From Lepidostoma basale (lineage: Eukaryota; Arthropoda; Insecta; Trichoptera; Lepidostomatidae): DNA of 64,000 nucleotides. Both the position numbers and the translations under genes were made by a program. The stretch is taken from contig JAHDVF020000016.1 of the NCBI GenBank assembly GCA_022606425.2, positions 3,502,501 through 3,566,500 of the forward strand. Direction: 5' to 3'. How positions within the stretch are numbered: the first letter of the stretch is position 1; each line of letters begins with the position of its first letter. Positions 21,190 to 32,095 of this stretch are shown here, one piece after another. Under the pieces are notes generated by a model that did not search any database, was not told the origin of the DNA, and saw only the letters and a list, made by a program, of their open reading frames with translations.

Positions 21190-23430
21190 CTGGTAAATAT
21201 GATAAAAAGTGAATATATTTCCTAAATCGAACGCTTAGTTACCCCGTAGAGAAAATGAACCAAAACGAAGCGTGGAACAATATTTGGCAGCTCTTAAGCT
21301 CAACCTTTCGATTTTCAAAATGAATTCAATAAACTCGAGAAACATAAAAATATTTCTAAAGACCTTTCACATTAATTACTTTCTGCTCCTTTAGCCGCCG
21401 ATGAAAAGGTTTGATGAATATTTTAATTAAGTAAAAAAAAAACTCAGTTAACAGATTTACTATATACCTACTCGTATACTCGTATAAAAAAGGGAGATTT
21501 TTTTACAAATAAAATGCATCGACACCTCAAAAATCATAATAGTTTTTTTTTTAATTTGGGTTGTTTTTATCACTATTGGATTCTCAAAAGAGGAAATATG
21601 CATATTATAGTTGGGTTGGTAACATTCCTTTTTTCGAATGAAACACACATTTCGTGAAAAAAAAAGTACAATAATATATATAAAAAAAAAGTCTTGTAAG
21701 TGCGTGAATTGTAATGCCACGAAGAGGTGATGTTAGTCCTGATAAATTCAAATAAAGATGTTTAGAGTTATTTTTGAATTTCGGAAATAAAATAACACCA
21801 TTTAAAAAAAAAAAATTAAAAATTTTTTCAAATAAATATATATATTAACTACTGTAATTTGCAAAACAAAATATTCCAATAACCCAAAATATATTGTAGT
21901 TCTAGATGTAAGAACTGGACATAGCTTAATTGGGCATATGGGAATGATTAGTCTGATTATTTATTATAGGCAAATTATTATGAGGGGTTTCTTAATTTCC
22001 AGTGCTTCTAAGTTGTCTAATTATAGACTTGGTCCAAAACTTAGAAGCGCTATAGTAATAGAATTCAATATTTATTATATGATTTTTTCGAAGAACCTAA
22101 GTATTTTACTTAAGCATATTATTAATATTTCAAATATTAATTATAATTAAATTTCTATGTAAATAATCTTATAACAATATCGATTATTTCTTTTTTTTAA
22201 ATCACCGTTATCAAGGCAAAAAAAAACCTTTCACCTTATTTTTAATGCTAAAAGTATTTCATTATACATATATTTGGGTACGAATATTTTTAATTAATGA
22301 AAATAAAGCTTAAATCCTAGAAAATCTTTTTTAAATAAACGTTAGTGGATTTTAACTAAATATACATTTAAAGGTGATTTTCTACATTTTTATGTTTATT
22401 TTCGCTCATTAAAAATATGCATAGGTACATACGAAGAACGAAAAGAATTAAATACTTATGTTTGCGTTAAAAATAGTGTTCATCGTTTCAATACTAAAAG
22501 GGGATTTTTAATTGGGGTTTTTAAACGGAATTCATTTATTATTATTGCATTGTATTTGATTCTCTTAGCATAAAACCAAAGTTTCAATATTGCGGTGAAA
22601 TATGTTTCTTAAGCAAAAATACCTGATGTCTTCAGAAAATTTCTAGAGGGAACACAGCAATTAGTTTCCTACAAATTTAATTAAATGCCCAGTTTAAGGC
22701 TAAAATTAATTACGCCTGAAAATAAACAATGCTGCGAGGGAATCCGCCCTCAAGTAAACAAGTCTAATGACTCGATTTTCACTTTTAATTGCATTCAATC
22801 AATTTACGAAATAATATAATAACTTTACTGTTTAATATTTTGAATGTTATATGCAACATTTGTTATATTTTCTCTTACGCATTTCCCATGTGAATTTAAG
22901 GAAAACTGATTATTTATCTAGTTTTTATTCATGCAATTTTATTAACAATTTATTTATCTAATTCATAATACGCTTTAGAATTAATAATAATCTAGTCTGT
23001 TAAACAGTATACTACAGCTTTACGAATCAAATACTATGTAATATTTATGAAAAATTCTTATTTTATAATTTTTATTTTATTTTATGGGGACCCCTTTTTC
23101 GTCTTGCTAGGGTGTACACAAATGTCTAGTTCTATCGCGTAATAAGGTAAAACATGTCACTCCTATTGGAAAAAAAATCTAGAAAATTACCATTTACCAC
23201 ATGGAGTTTTGAATCGTTTTAAATATGGAATTCATTTAATATCCACCATTGTTTATCATTAAAATATTGTTTTCGTAACTGTTTTACAGCAAACACCACT
23301 GATTTGATTAATTTATATTCAGGATAATCGAAACATAATCATATTATTCTACATGTTCTTTTACCAATCTAAGAATTCAGTACTATAGACACGTTGTTAT
23401 TTAATAAAATACAAAAAAATAAACAATTAA
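21190..23430. other. 2.2-kb AT-rich stretch, nothing recognised
   Basis: No supported gene, RNA or known repeat. A short inverted match (GCTTCTAAGT at 22003 with ACTTAGAAGC at 22039) is the only structure noted. Confidence 0.4.
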
Positions 23431-23434
23431 TTAA

Positions 23435-23680
23435 CTAATCCGAATAAATGGCATTTTTCAACGCATTCCGAACTCTCCACTCCAGAACCCGTCTTCCCCA
23501 TCGGCTGTCGGTTCTACGACAGATATGGCCAGCCCACCGCCACTTCAGCCCGCCTATCCGTAGAGCCACCTCAGTCACCTTGGTTTGTTGTCGAATAAAT
23601 TCGTTTCTAAATCTATTCCTCAAGGTTATTCCAAGCATGACAAACAAAAACGGCGCTTTAAAAGTTAGCATATTATTATT
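23435..23680 (-). pseudogene. LINE-H C-terminal fragment
   Basis: A continuous minus frame reads FVMLGITLRNRFRNEFIRQQ, TKVTEVALRIGGLKWRWAGH and RRTDSRWGRRVLEWRVRN. The order LGI-LR-R-RNE-I, TKVT-VA-RI--LKW-WAGH, TD-RWG--VLEWR is typical of a common insect endonuclease-RT LINE tail. It is open but 5' truncated, and the downstream part is lost. Confidence 0.75.
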
Positions 23681-23697
23681 ATTATTATTATTTTATG
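23668..23697. repeat. (ATT)n microsatellite
   Basis: About nine uninterrupted ATT units. Confidence 0.9.
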
Positions 23698-23814
23698 GCT
23701 GTTTCCATGGATGCTCCATGTTTATTTGTGTTGTTTCCATGACTAGTGTTTTCTCTATTTCCTTAGGAAAATTATTTTATTATAATTGTTACTTTATTTA
23801 ATTTTTATATCATT

Positions 23815-24140
23815 CCACGTTTTCTCTCCCATCCCACACTCTGTCCTACCCTCACTATATCTGTCTCTTATGATAGGCTATAAAATCATGTACCTTATTT
23901 GCTCTGTTTTGTGAGATAAGTGGATTGAAATTAAACTGGATAAAATTTGGCCTAGATACCCTTTTGCCTTTTGCTTTTTTTCTGGAATGGTGCATTCTCC
24001 AGCTAATGTAAGTCCCGCGTGGATGGGGGGCGGGCATAGGGATTGTATGAGCGAAGCTGATGAAGAAGCGCCGCTACGTTCTATAACAGCTTCGGGTAAG
24101 CGGCGGGTAACCTTCTATACCGTGTACCTTGTAACCCTAC
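23815..24140 (-). repeat. family F copy
   Basis: On the minus strand it reads TACCCGCCGCTTACCCGAAG, TTATAGAACGTAGCGGCGC and CATCAGCTTCGCTC, then the AT-rich part with GGGATGGGAGAG near 23825. Same order as the copies at 13295 and 20405. Confidence 0.6.
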
Positions 24141-24424
24141 TACAATAAAATAAAATATGCCGCTAGCTAATTGTTAGTCGTGTTCATATTGGTCATCACT
24201 AATGATTTTTTTTTATAAATCTTTCTTTCTTTAATGATATAAATATTTTTAACATTAATACTATTCATCGTCTTACCTTGTTTTAGGCTTACTTTTTACT
24301 ATAAATGTATTCAATATTCTTTGATATATGTCAATTATCTGTGTCAAAAAAATGGAATGGAATTATTTCCATCAATAACTAAATAAATCTAAAAATATAA
24401 TAAAATTTATGAAACACGTAATAA
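24141..24424. other. no recognised feature
   Basis: AT-rich spacer. Confidence 0.3.
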
Positions 24425-24605
24425 ATAATAATTAAAACGATGTTTTTTTTTAAATTACTTCCACTTTTGTCTTTATTTCAGCGAGTAGATAGACTGACCA
24501 CTCTGTCAGCCGCTGCCAGCCATCGAGATAAAGACAAATGTGGAAGTTGTTATTGTTTTATTTAATTACTGTAAAAAAAAGTCCCATCGTTTTATTTAAT
24601 TATTT
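24425..24605. mobile_element. PLE P1 inverted terminal pair
   Basis: AAACGATGTTTTTTTTTAAA then TTACTTCCACTTTTGTCTTT on the left. The reverse arrangement AAAGACAAATGTGGAAGTTG follows on the right, and ATCGTTTTATTTAATTATT recurs at 24585-24604. The central 40 bases have lost the ribozyme-like core, but TGCCAGCCATCGA may be a remnant. Confidence 0.65.
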
Positions 24606-25690
24606 CTGTCAAAGGACTTCAATTAAAACATTAGATTATCTTAAAGGGGAAAGAGTGTACTTTTTAATAAAAAAAATTGAACAAAAAATTAAATATTACA
24701 GTTATTTGGACTTTATTCATTGCGGCAGAAATCGATTATTATGATATTATTTGAATGAAATCTGAAACAAACCCACCAGAAAGAGAATATATTATGTTAA
24801 CGATTTATAAGTACGAAGGATCAGGTTCTGGTAGCCGCGCTAGACGCTCAGGCGCCCCGGGTATTCGATCTCCCGCCTAATCCCTCTCTGGTCCCTGTCG
24901 GGAGCGGCGCGGGTAGGCCACTTGTGGAACTTCCTCCTTACTCTCCGGAAGAGTTAAGATAAAGGAAAGAATAGTCCATAGACGTCGGAAGACGGGATGC
25001 TGGGATGGTTTTGTACCCAGAAGGACGCGTTGACGCTAAAAGATAAAGGAAAAACTTCCCTTGTAAAAAGGAAGTCAATACTTTATGGCCTTACTTTTAT
25101 TCTTTTCTGTCGTAAACGTAAAAGGTACATAAGGGATTGTTGAAATAAAAAAGTTTTAATTTTGTCCAGAATGATAAATGTTCTTAAAATGAACACACGA
25201 CTCAATTATTACTGACTAACAAAGCAGAGGCGATAAACTAACAAAATCAACTTTTCTATCATATTTCCCTATATTCACATTCGAACACAGTGCCAAGCGT
25301 TCACTTTCATGTTTTCATTTTGGCATATTTTCTCTAATTTTTAAAATGGATGAATCAAATGATGGATCTCTTTATTTATTTAATAGTTAACTTTCGTAAT
25401 TGATTTGAAATTATACTCTGGACAAGTCATATTTAGAAAATAAAAATAAAAATAAGTTTTAAATCGTCGTATACAAATGAATCCAGTTGATGTACTATAT
25501 ACCATAATTTACAGATAAAAGAAAACACATTATTTTTAAATTCGTATAAAAGGTTGTGACATATGTTACCGTCATTGATTTTCGAATGCGAGATAATATT
25601 ATTCCATATGTATCTAACAGATACTATAGCTTTTTAACAAAAAGATAAAAGTTTTCCAACGGAGTTGGCAATAGACGTTATTGTGATTCA
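24606..25690. other. mostly unrecognised, with a GC-rich patch
   Basis: 24815-24960 is clearly GC-richer (GCGCTAGACGCTCAGGCGCC, GGGAGCGGCGCGGGTAGGCC). No frame there gives a recognisable protein. It could be the 3' end of another dispersed element. The rest is AT-rich. Confidence 0.3.
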
Positions 25691-25694
25691 AGAA

Positions 25695-26143
25695 ATAAAC
25701 CTGCATTAAGGTAGCATGTTTTCAAAGGATGTGTGAATGGAGAGGGATATTGAAATAAGGTTTGGGGCAGAATAAAAAATATATATTGTTATGTAAGTGA
25801 ACCATAGAACTGACAAAAAAATGTTAAAAGTATAATAAATGCAGTAGAAATGATATATCTAAGACGAATATGTGATTAATTTATTGTATATATGATTGTG
25901 TCAAATGTAAATATAAGAAGTGAATGCAGTGTGAATGAAAGTGTTGTGAACAAAAGAATGAAAGGGTTATTAAGGTGGTCTGTTTATTGGAAAATATGTA
26001 TAAAGAAATATGATAAAGAAAGTATATGTAATCGACGTAAACGAAAAAAAAATAGATGAAGACCAAGAAAAATTGCATGATCAAATCAACATACTCGTAA
26101 TATTAAATTTCAGCCACGTGAGGAATAAGAGAATTGTGAAGTG
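25695..26143 (+). pseudogene. LINE-A fragment, one arm of an inverted dimer
   Basis: LGSMFSKDV and MERDIEIRFGAE, then decayed sequence, then MIKKVYVIDVNE, DQEKLHDQINILVIL and FSHVRNKRIVKC. It ends at about 26143, where a second LINE-A copy begins on the other strand. Confidence 0.65.
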
Positions 26144-26660
26144 TCGTGCACGCACGTCGATTTCTCTGACTCCTCCCGTGGCCGACATTCAATATTTGAT
26201 TTGTTTGATCGTGCCACGTTTTCCTCGGTTTCCTTTATTTCTTATTCCATTTACATCGTTAACATATACTTTTTTTACCATTCTTTCTTCATTAATTCAA
26301 TGTATGTGTCCAAACAATCTTAATGATCCTTTCATTTTTTTATTCATAACACCATCAATCGCACCACATTGACTTCTAATATTTTCATTCGACACTCTAT
26401 CATACACAGAGTATCCGCACATTCATCTGAGAGATCTTATTTCTACTACATTTATTCTACTTTCATCTTTCTTTTGCCAGTTCCATGCTTCGCTTCCATA
26501 CATAAGGGTCGGTATAAGAACACCATTGTGCACTGCCATTTTAGGTTTTTGTTTGCGATAACTACTCTAAGTGCAGCATACACTTTGTTGCCTTTGATTG
26601 ATATTGTGCTGAATATAGTCAAATTATTCAAAAAAAGTTTTTCACCTGTTCCCATTGCGT
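26144..26660 (-). pseudogene. LINE-A fragment, opposite arm
   Basis: The minus strand carries the family's C-terminal half: GNKVYAALRVVIANKN, WQCTMVFL and PLCMEAKHGTGKRKMKVE (frameshifted ESWNWQK region), and downstream the WFGHM-R and DVNGTR region. It joins the plus-strand copy tail to tail at GTCGTGCACGCACG, a partly palindromic spot in the RACMTR codons. Confidence 0.65.
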
Positions 26661-26984
26661 TAGTGTAATAAAATGTATCCATCAACTGGTAATTTTCCTG
26701 CCAACTCCCGAGAAAAGATAATTGACTCGAGTCGCGCCCTAATTGCAGCCCATCTGTTATGAGTAGAGGTGGCGTGTTCAGCTAGTTTATTTCGGTGTCC
26801 GTAATACCGCGGCGGGGAACACCGCCTGGTACAGGTTCGACCTTATCTAATTTTCCAATTTCAAGGTCTGTGGGTGAAATAATTTGAAGGCAATGGTGTT
26901 GCTTAGTGGAAAACTGATAACTGTGCAAGTTTTTCTTCTCCTTCTTCTTCTCGGCGCTACATCCTGATATATGCAATGCCGAAG

Positions 26985-27125
26985 ATGTTGTGCTGTAGGA
27001 AAGACTGTAAATACGTTACTAGAGAAATCATGTTTTCTGAAAGAGTGATTAGTAAAGTAGCAAATGAAATACCAACGGCTAATCGACCTACAGGAAGACC
27101 ACCTAAAAGATAGAATAACAGTTGG
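26985..27125 (+). pseudogene. LINE-B-like fragment
   Basis: CKYVTREIMFSERVISKVAN, EIPTANRPTGRPPKR then a stop and NNSWASLIRRT. Matches the basic tail of LINE-B at 10440-10815. It is followed within a few bases by a LINE-C fragment. Confidence 0.55.
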
Positions 27126-27129
27126 GCAT

Positions 27130-27475
27130 CTTTAATACGGAGAACTACTAATAATATGGAGAGACTACATTACAAATGAGTAGGTTTTCCAAAGAATCGA
27201 AGGAGTAAGGCACCTGCTCAAGACCTTCTCCGAAAGGCGTGCAAGATGGATCAGCCATGTAATACGACAAGAAGGCCTCTTGCATGCCAAAATGACCGAG
27301 GGGACAAACTCTAGGGGACGCCCACGCCGAGAGTACCTGGAGGACCTGTATCATCATATGCAGATTTCAAAAGAACCGCACAAGACAGGGAAGAATGGAA
27401 GAGAAGAATAGAGGAAATTGCTGCAAACCAATCCCAGGATTGAAATCAGAGAGAAAGAGATCTATAATAGATCCG
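27130..27475 (+). pseudogene. LINE-C C-terminal fragment
   Basis: Corresponds closely to 5060-5395: CATTACAAATGAG, the segment encoding RARWISHVIRQEGLLHAK, NSRGRPRREYLEDL, QISKEPHKTGKNGREE (frame shifted) and the tail GCTGCAAACCAATCCCAGGA. It ends in GAGAGAAAGAGA, as at 5383-5401. The tail is shared with SINE-B. Confidence 0.8.
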
Positions 27476-27479
27476 AGGA

Positions 27480-28200
27480 ACAGGTTCTAAGTAATAACGG
27501 GACACAACCCTAAATTTGGAGAAACACTAGGAACATGAGAAGGTATTATACTCGTGCATGTGTCTATGAGTTCTACAACTAAATTCTAAAACCAAATTGA
27601 ACTATAAACTACAACAAGCTTTGATAATATTCTCTTTGTACCTAAGCCGATAGAATTGGAAAACCATTTCCATAAGCTCGCCCACTAATATCTCTTCCAT
27701 GCATGCATTAAATGCAACACTCTGCATCCCTTGGTAAACTTAAAGCTATCCCCATTCGATGTAATATTCAATATCGTTAGCCTAAAAATATTTCAACTAT
27801 GGCTTCTTACATAAATAGACATATTCTAAGTGAAGATTTCAAAATATTAATATTTAAACCCTCGCAATGTATTATAAATGATCTAGAGCATAGGTTCCCA
27901 AAGCGGCGCTAGCGCCCTCCTTGGGGCGCTGGATCCTTCCACAAAGGCGGTAGTGGTCCCAGAGGAAAATTAGGGGCGTTCAGGCAATCAAATGGGCGGT
28001 TACAGAGTACCTATTTAGGAAATTATAATAAAATGCTTTTAAAACATTAGGAACCAAATATTCGCATCATGTCAAGTGAAAGACTACTGGCTCTCGGAGT
28101 GAGTACGAACTTTTAAGTCTGTACCACTCGTGAGACTGATTGTTCGATCAGCCTTTCAAGCATATGTAGGCACCATTGAGGGCAATCTTATGAATTATCC
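27480..28200. other. no certain feature
   Basis: 27888-28015 (GGTTCCCAAAGCGGCGC..., GGCGGTAGTGGTCCCAG) resembles the outer part of a hAT-type element, but no opposite terminus was found. The rest is unrecognised. Confidence 0.25.
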
Positions 28201-28204
28201 TAAA

Positions 28205-28500
28205 CACTATGATGCATGGGGACAGAGAGGTTGTGGATGTTGATATAGCGAACGGATTCGATAAGCAATTTAAATTTATCTATAGCAATGTTCCCCCGCG
28301 GCTTAATTTCATATCAGCAAATGATTTGAGTGCCAATTCTTGTAGTCACAGCTTTTTCATATCACACACAGATACGATTAATATAAAATCTTCCATCAAA
28401 ACTCTAAAGAATTTGCACTCGATTGGTCTTGATTTTCTTCCTATGTACTTCTCAAAAGTATCATTGGCATTTCAATGGCATTACCCAGAAAAGTAAAACA
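28205..28500 (+). pseudogene. possible Jockey/CR1-type inter-domain fragment
   Basis: A 95-codon open frame contains SHSFFISHTDTINIKSSIKT, LKNLHSIGLDFLPMYFSKV. The pattern FF-SP----E----I--LKN--S-G-DG-P is the segment just before the RT domain in Jockey/CR1-type LINEs (compare KGAGSDGIP in the copy at 35.6-38.3 kb). No RT follows. The next frame (28475-28768) is unrecognised. Confidence 0.4.
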
Positions 28501-28779
28501 AACATTTCGGGAAAGCTTCTGGTTTGTACACAAAATTATATACGAAAGTAACAAAATAAATCTACAAACTCAAGCTTTTTCCAGATTGAAAACCTCTTTA
28601 AAAACAGAGAAAGGAGTGGCAATATTTTCCCCAAGGCAAAGTTTGCTGGAAGGATTTGTAAAATCCAACAAATTATTCGCGATAAGCAAAAAAGACCGAA
28701 CTCCTAATCAACTCCTAACTTACAAAGTTCGCAGTCACTCCACCCGCGCAACTCCACCCCTCAGATAAATCCTCTCTAT

Positions 28780-29240
28780 TTGCAAACGCCTGAAATTTAA
28801 TTGAATGATCTTGTTTGAAGGGCTCTTTAGATTATATGAAACGATTCGATTTCATAGAGAAAAAGTTTCACTTTTTCTCTCATTCCACTCGATGCCGGCA
28901 TAAATGGAATTCTTGTATTCGTACACTTCATCTTAATTAAAATCTTTTCCACTCATCTCAGATATCTTTCTTTAGCTTTTTTTAAATTTTTCGATATTTG
29001 AAAAATATGAAATATTCAATGTAAATTTTCGGAAACTTTAGTTTTTTTTAAATAACTTTTTAAAATTTTGTATTCCTAAGAAAAAGGACGCAGTAATAAT
29101 GTTTTCTTGATTATGTATTGTGCATCAAAATAACTGAGTCTTCAAATTACACATAAGTTTATTTACAAACCTAATCCGTTAGTGTACAATTATGTTATTA
29201 TACAGACGCTTCTGTGTGTATCTAACTGAGAAAATGATGA
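28780..29240. other. no recognised feature
   Basis: AT-rich, nothing supported. Confidence 0.35.
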
Positions 29241-29244
29241 TAAT

Positions 29245-29580
29245 TAGAATGAATGAGAAATAGACTACGCGATAGAATTATAAATTCAAGGATGAGAGAA
29301 ATATGCGAGGTCGACTTTGTCTTAAGTTGAGAAAGGCAAAGGAGAAGATACTGGTATGGATCCAAATAGACTTCCCATCATTGTGTTGTACGGCCAACCC
29401 CATTGTAGACGACCCCCGGACCGTTCACCAAAGAGAGGATCGACAACTGGGAGTCGACCTCGCAGGAGCCCACTTCCTCTTAAGGGCCACAGGCCACAAG
29501 CCTACATCAAAAATAAGAAGAAGAAGAAGAAAATGAAAAGAATAAGGGGAAGAAGAAGAAGAAGAAGGAGGAGAAAATGA
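29245..29580 (+). pseudogene. LINE-B fragment with (GAA)n tail
   Basis: RLRDRI-NSRMREICEVD at the start. Then, in another frame, GQPHCRRPPDRSPKRGST (decayed GRPPKRW) and an AAGAAGAAGAAG-rich tail to 29578. Same order as LINE-B at 10440-10815. Confidence 0.6.
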
Positions 29581-29639
29581 GAACACCTGAATACAATTGA
29601 AGTAAATATTAATACGAATATACAGTGGTATAGATTTTT

Positions 29640-29882
29640 TTTTTTTTTTATGTACACAACAGGTCGTTTGGACCCAATTACTGTGTACAATTTTTATTTT
29701 TTAGCTATTATATTGATTCTCGTGACATGTGATAGGTAGCCAATCTATCGCCATTTTATTGTCACGTGAATTCTACACCAGACCAGACAGTGTAACAATC
29801 ACACTGCCATCACCGGGAATCGAACCCAGGACCTTCAACATGGAAGTCAGAGCTCGTAACCACTCTGCCACGAAGGTCGTCA
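29640..29882 (-). mobile_element. SINE-B, complete tRNA-derived head
   Basis: Minus strand: A box TGGCAGAGTGG and B box GGTTCGATTCC (complement near 29814-29824), both consensus-like. The conserved core follows (AATTCACGTGACAATAAAAT, CATGTCACGAGAATCAA, TTGTACACAGTAATTGGG), then an A-rich end at 29638-29650. This copy ends early and lacks the longer LINE-C-like tail. It lies head to head with the next copy. The tRNA type is Leu/Ser-like by A box, but this is uncertain. Confidence 0.8.
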
Positions 29883-29884
29883 AG

Positions 29885-30205
29885 ATATATGAAATCCCTT
29901 CGTGTCAGATTGGCCACAGCTATGCTTGCTACACCGAAGGTCCCGAATTCAATTCCCGGCGATGACCGTGTGAAAAAAAAATCATTAAAAGTCTTTGGTC
30001 TAGTAGAATTCACGTGTCAATAAAAATGGCATAGAGCGGCTGTCACATGTCAAGAAAATCAATGGCTAAAAAATAATAAGGTTCAAATATCCTCTTGTAA
30101 ACCATAAATGCGGAAAGTAATGGAAAACTACAACATTAAAAGTTAATTTGAGTGGCATTCCAAGTACAAGAATATGGTGGAATTTAATCCTAAACAAACC
30201 CTAAG
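29885..30205 (+). mobile_element. SINE-B copy, long form
   Basis: Plus strand: decayed A box near GTGTCAGATTGG, B box GAATTCAATTCCC, core AATTCACGTGTCAATAAAAA and CACATGTCAAGAAAATCAA. The long 3' region ends in AACAAACCCTAAGATTGAAA at about 30170-30195, the LINE-C-like tail. The head-to-head partner is at 29640-29882. Confidence 0.75.
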
Positions 30206-30254
30206 ATTGAAACTTTAAAATATATATAATAATATTATATAATATAATGAATAC

Positions 30255-30750
30255 AATTTTTCGTGGACCTGACTAAGACATTCGACCGAAGAAGACTTAA
30301 ATATGTAACGAATGTCCTGTTGGAAAGAAATGCAGCTCATAATGTCATAAATACTATAGGAGAACTCAACACAAATCCAAACACTAAAATAAGAGATGAC
30401 GGAGAACTGTCCAAATCCATAAAAAATTGCAACAGGCACAAGTCAAGGAGACAGCTCGAGCCCATTTCTTCTCAACCTCATTCTGGACGAAATTTTAGGA
30501 GATGCATGGGGAAAGATGTAGTGAGCGTCATATGCTACGCGGACGATGCTGCACTGATAGCAGAGTCAGAAGATGAACTGCAAAGACTCTTAAATAAATT
30601 CCAGATATCGGCTGCCAACTTCAATATGATGATTTCAGTCGAGAAAACAAAAACCATGACATTTTCAAGAGAACCCTTAGGATGCAGGTTATCTTTAAAT
30701 GACATAATGCGGGAGCAGGTTACGAAGTTTAGATATCTGGGGTTGGATTG
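30255..30750 (+). pseudogene. LINE-D RT domain fragment
   Basis: RT motif A appears as FVDLTKTFDRRRLK. Motif B appears in another frame as TGTSQGDSSSPFLLNLILD (near 30433-30490). Motif C is YADDAALIAESEDELQRLL (30536-30590), followed by FNMMISVEKTKTMTFSREPL and TKFRYLG. This layout is typical of RTE-type LINE RTs. Frameshifts separate A, B and C, and both ends are truncated. The sequence stops at YLG, just upstream of a 0.6-kb inverted-repeat element. Confidence 0.75.
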
Positions 30751-30813
30751 GATTGGATTTTTCAACATTTTGAATGTATACAAATACTTGTAGACAAATA
30801 CTGGATTTTACCC

Positions 30814-31421
30814 ATTGCGGGTTAATAATTTTTGAGGATTAATTGTATCTCATAGAGACGAAGGTATAATATTTTTTTTGGGAAACAGAAAATGGTGGTC
30901 GAGGCGTTTAAAAGATTTATGACCTATCATTGGTTGGGTTTAGCGATCGCTTTATGTTAACAACATCTCCATTCCGCCCTTCTTACGACCACCACGTCTG
31001 ACAAATTTTTGAAAGATGTATATATGCTACTATGTTGAGAAACACTTACCATCTCCAGGCGTTATCTAGCAATGTATGATAATTGCATAGCCTTTCACAT
31101 TGCATTAATAAAGATTTTCTGCTTAATGCTCACACATAATCTTAATAGATGGCGCTAGTGTAGATTGAACAAAAAAAATGTGAAGTGTTTCTCAACATAG
31201 TAGCACATATACATCTTTCAAAATTTGTCAGACGTGGTGGTCGTAAGAAGGTCGGAATGGAGATGTTGTTAACATAAAGCGATCGCTTAACCCAACCGAT
31301 GACAGGTCATAAGTCCTGTAAACGCATCGACCACCATATTTTATTTCCAAAAAAAAAAATTACACCTTCGTCTCTATTGAGATACAATTAATCCTGAAAC
31401 ATTTTTCAATGAATCCGCAAC
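30814..31421. mobile_element. long-TIR nonautonomous DNA element
   Basis: Two arms of about 235 bases (30814-31048 and 31182-31421) are inverted copies. Shared blocks include AGGATTAATTGTATCTCA, AGAGACGAAGGT, AGCGATCGCTTTATGTTAAC and CTACTATGTTGAGAAACACT. The spacer of ~130 bases has no ORF. Outer ends read TTGCGGGTT and (complement) TTGCGGATT. The target duplication is unclear. The arms differ at a modest number of sites, so it is not recent. No transposase family could be assigned. Confidence 0.8.
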
Positions 31422-31484
31422 ACTTAACACATTTAACAAGTTTTATTGAATATATAATAAATAAATAATATTAAAACAATATGC

Positions 31485-31720
31485 AAGAAGGACGAATTCG
31501 AGGTTGATCAAAGAAAACGTGGATTAGAATAATTAGATTATGTATGCCGGTCACCCGAGGAATAGAGAAATTAATGTGCGTGAATTAAACGATGCGTGTT
31601 AAGGTTTCGAAAAAAAATTGTTAGGATATTACCGTGTGGTTATTCATGCTGTCGTGGTCCTTGTACGGCGATCCCCTATCCTTTCGGGTAACGGCATGAA
31701 ATGTAACTAGTTATTAAGTT
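31485..31720 (+). pseudogene. decayed LINE-A 3' fragment
   Basis: TGCCGGTCACCCGAGGAATA then GAGAAATTAATGTGCGTG, and AACGGCATGAAATGTAACTA before TTAAGTTAG. This is the RSRRNRRACMTR to (TTAG)n order with heavy decay. Confidence 0.5.
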
Positions 31721-32090
31721 AGTTTATAGCTGTATTTATTAATATACTTACTTGTAATTCTTTAAATGAAATTAGTTTTGGGGATTTTATATCTATTAAA
31801 ACACGAAGGTATTAACAATAATAAATAATCTTATGTACTTGACTCTCAATGGTCATAAACTAATTCAGCCCAAAAATATTATTATTTCACCGCCTTCTAT
31901 TCCTTCCTGTACCATACCATATGAGATATTTAAAAACTCATGATATCTAAATTTCTCGATTTTTAATTGTTAAGAAGTTATTTAAAATTTGCATTATTTT
32001 TGTTCAGTTTATTGGTAATATTTTAGTGATTCTTTTTTTTTCTTTCAATATATGCTCATAAATTACAAATAATCGTTTTTGTGTTTATAA
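31721..32090. other. no recognised feature
   Basis: AT-rich spacer. Confidence 0.3.
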
Positions 32091-32095
32091 ATATA

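Noticed and set aside
23448..23801. 117-codon gene on the plus strand
   Set aside because: Antisense to the LINE-H C-terminus at 23435-23680 and runs into an (ATT)n microsatellite.
27888..28015. hAT transposon terminus
   Set aside because: GGTTCCCAAAG resembles hAT ends, but no matching opposite end or 8-bp duplication was found.
29502..29690. Leucine/phenylalanine-rich small membrane protein
   Set aside because: Antisense translation of a (GAA)n microsatellite.
29810..29880. Functional tRNA gene (Leu/Ser-like)
   Set aside because: A and B boxes are good, but the sequence runs straight into the SINE-B core without acceptor pairing or terminator.
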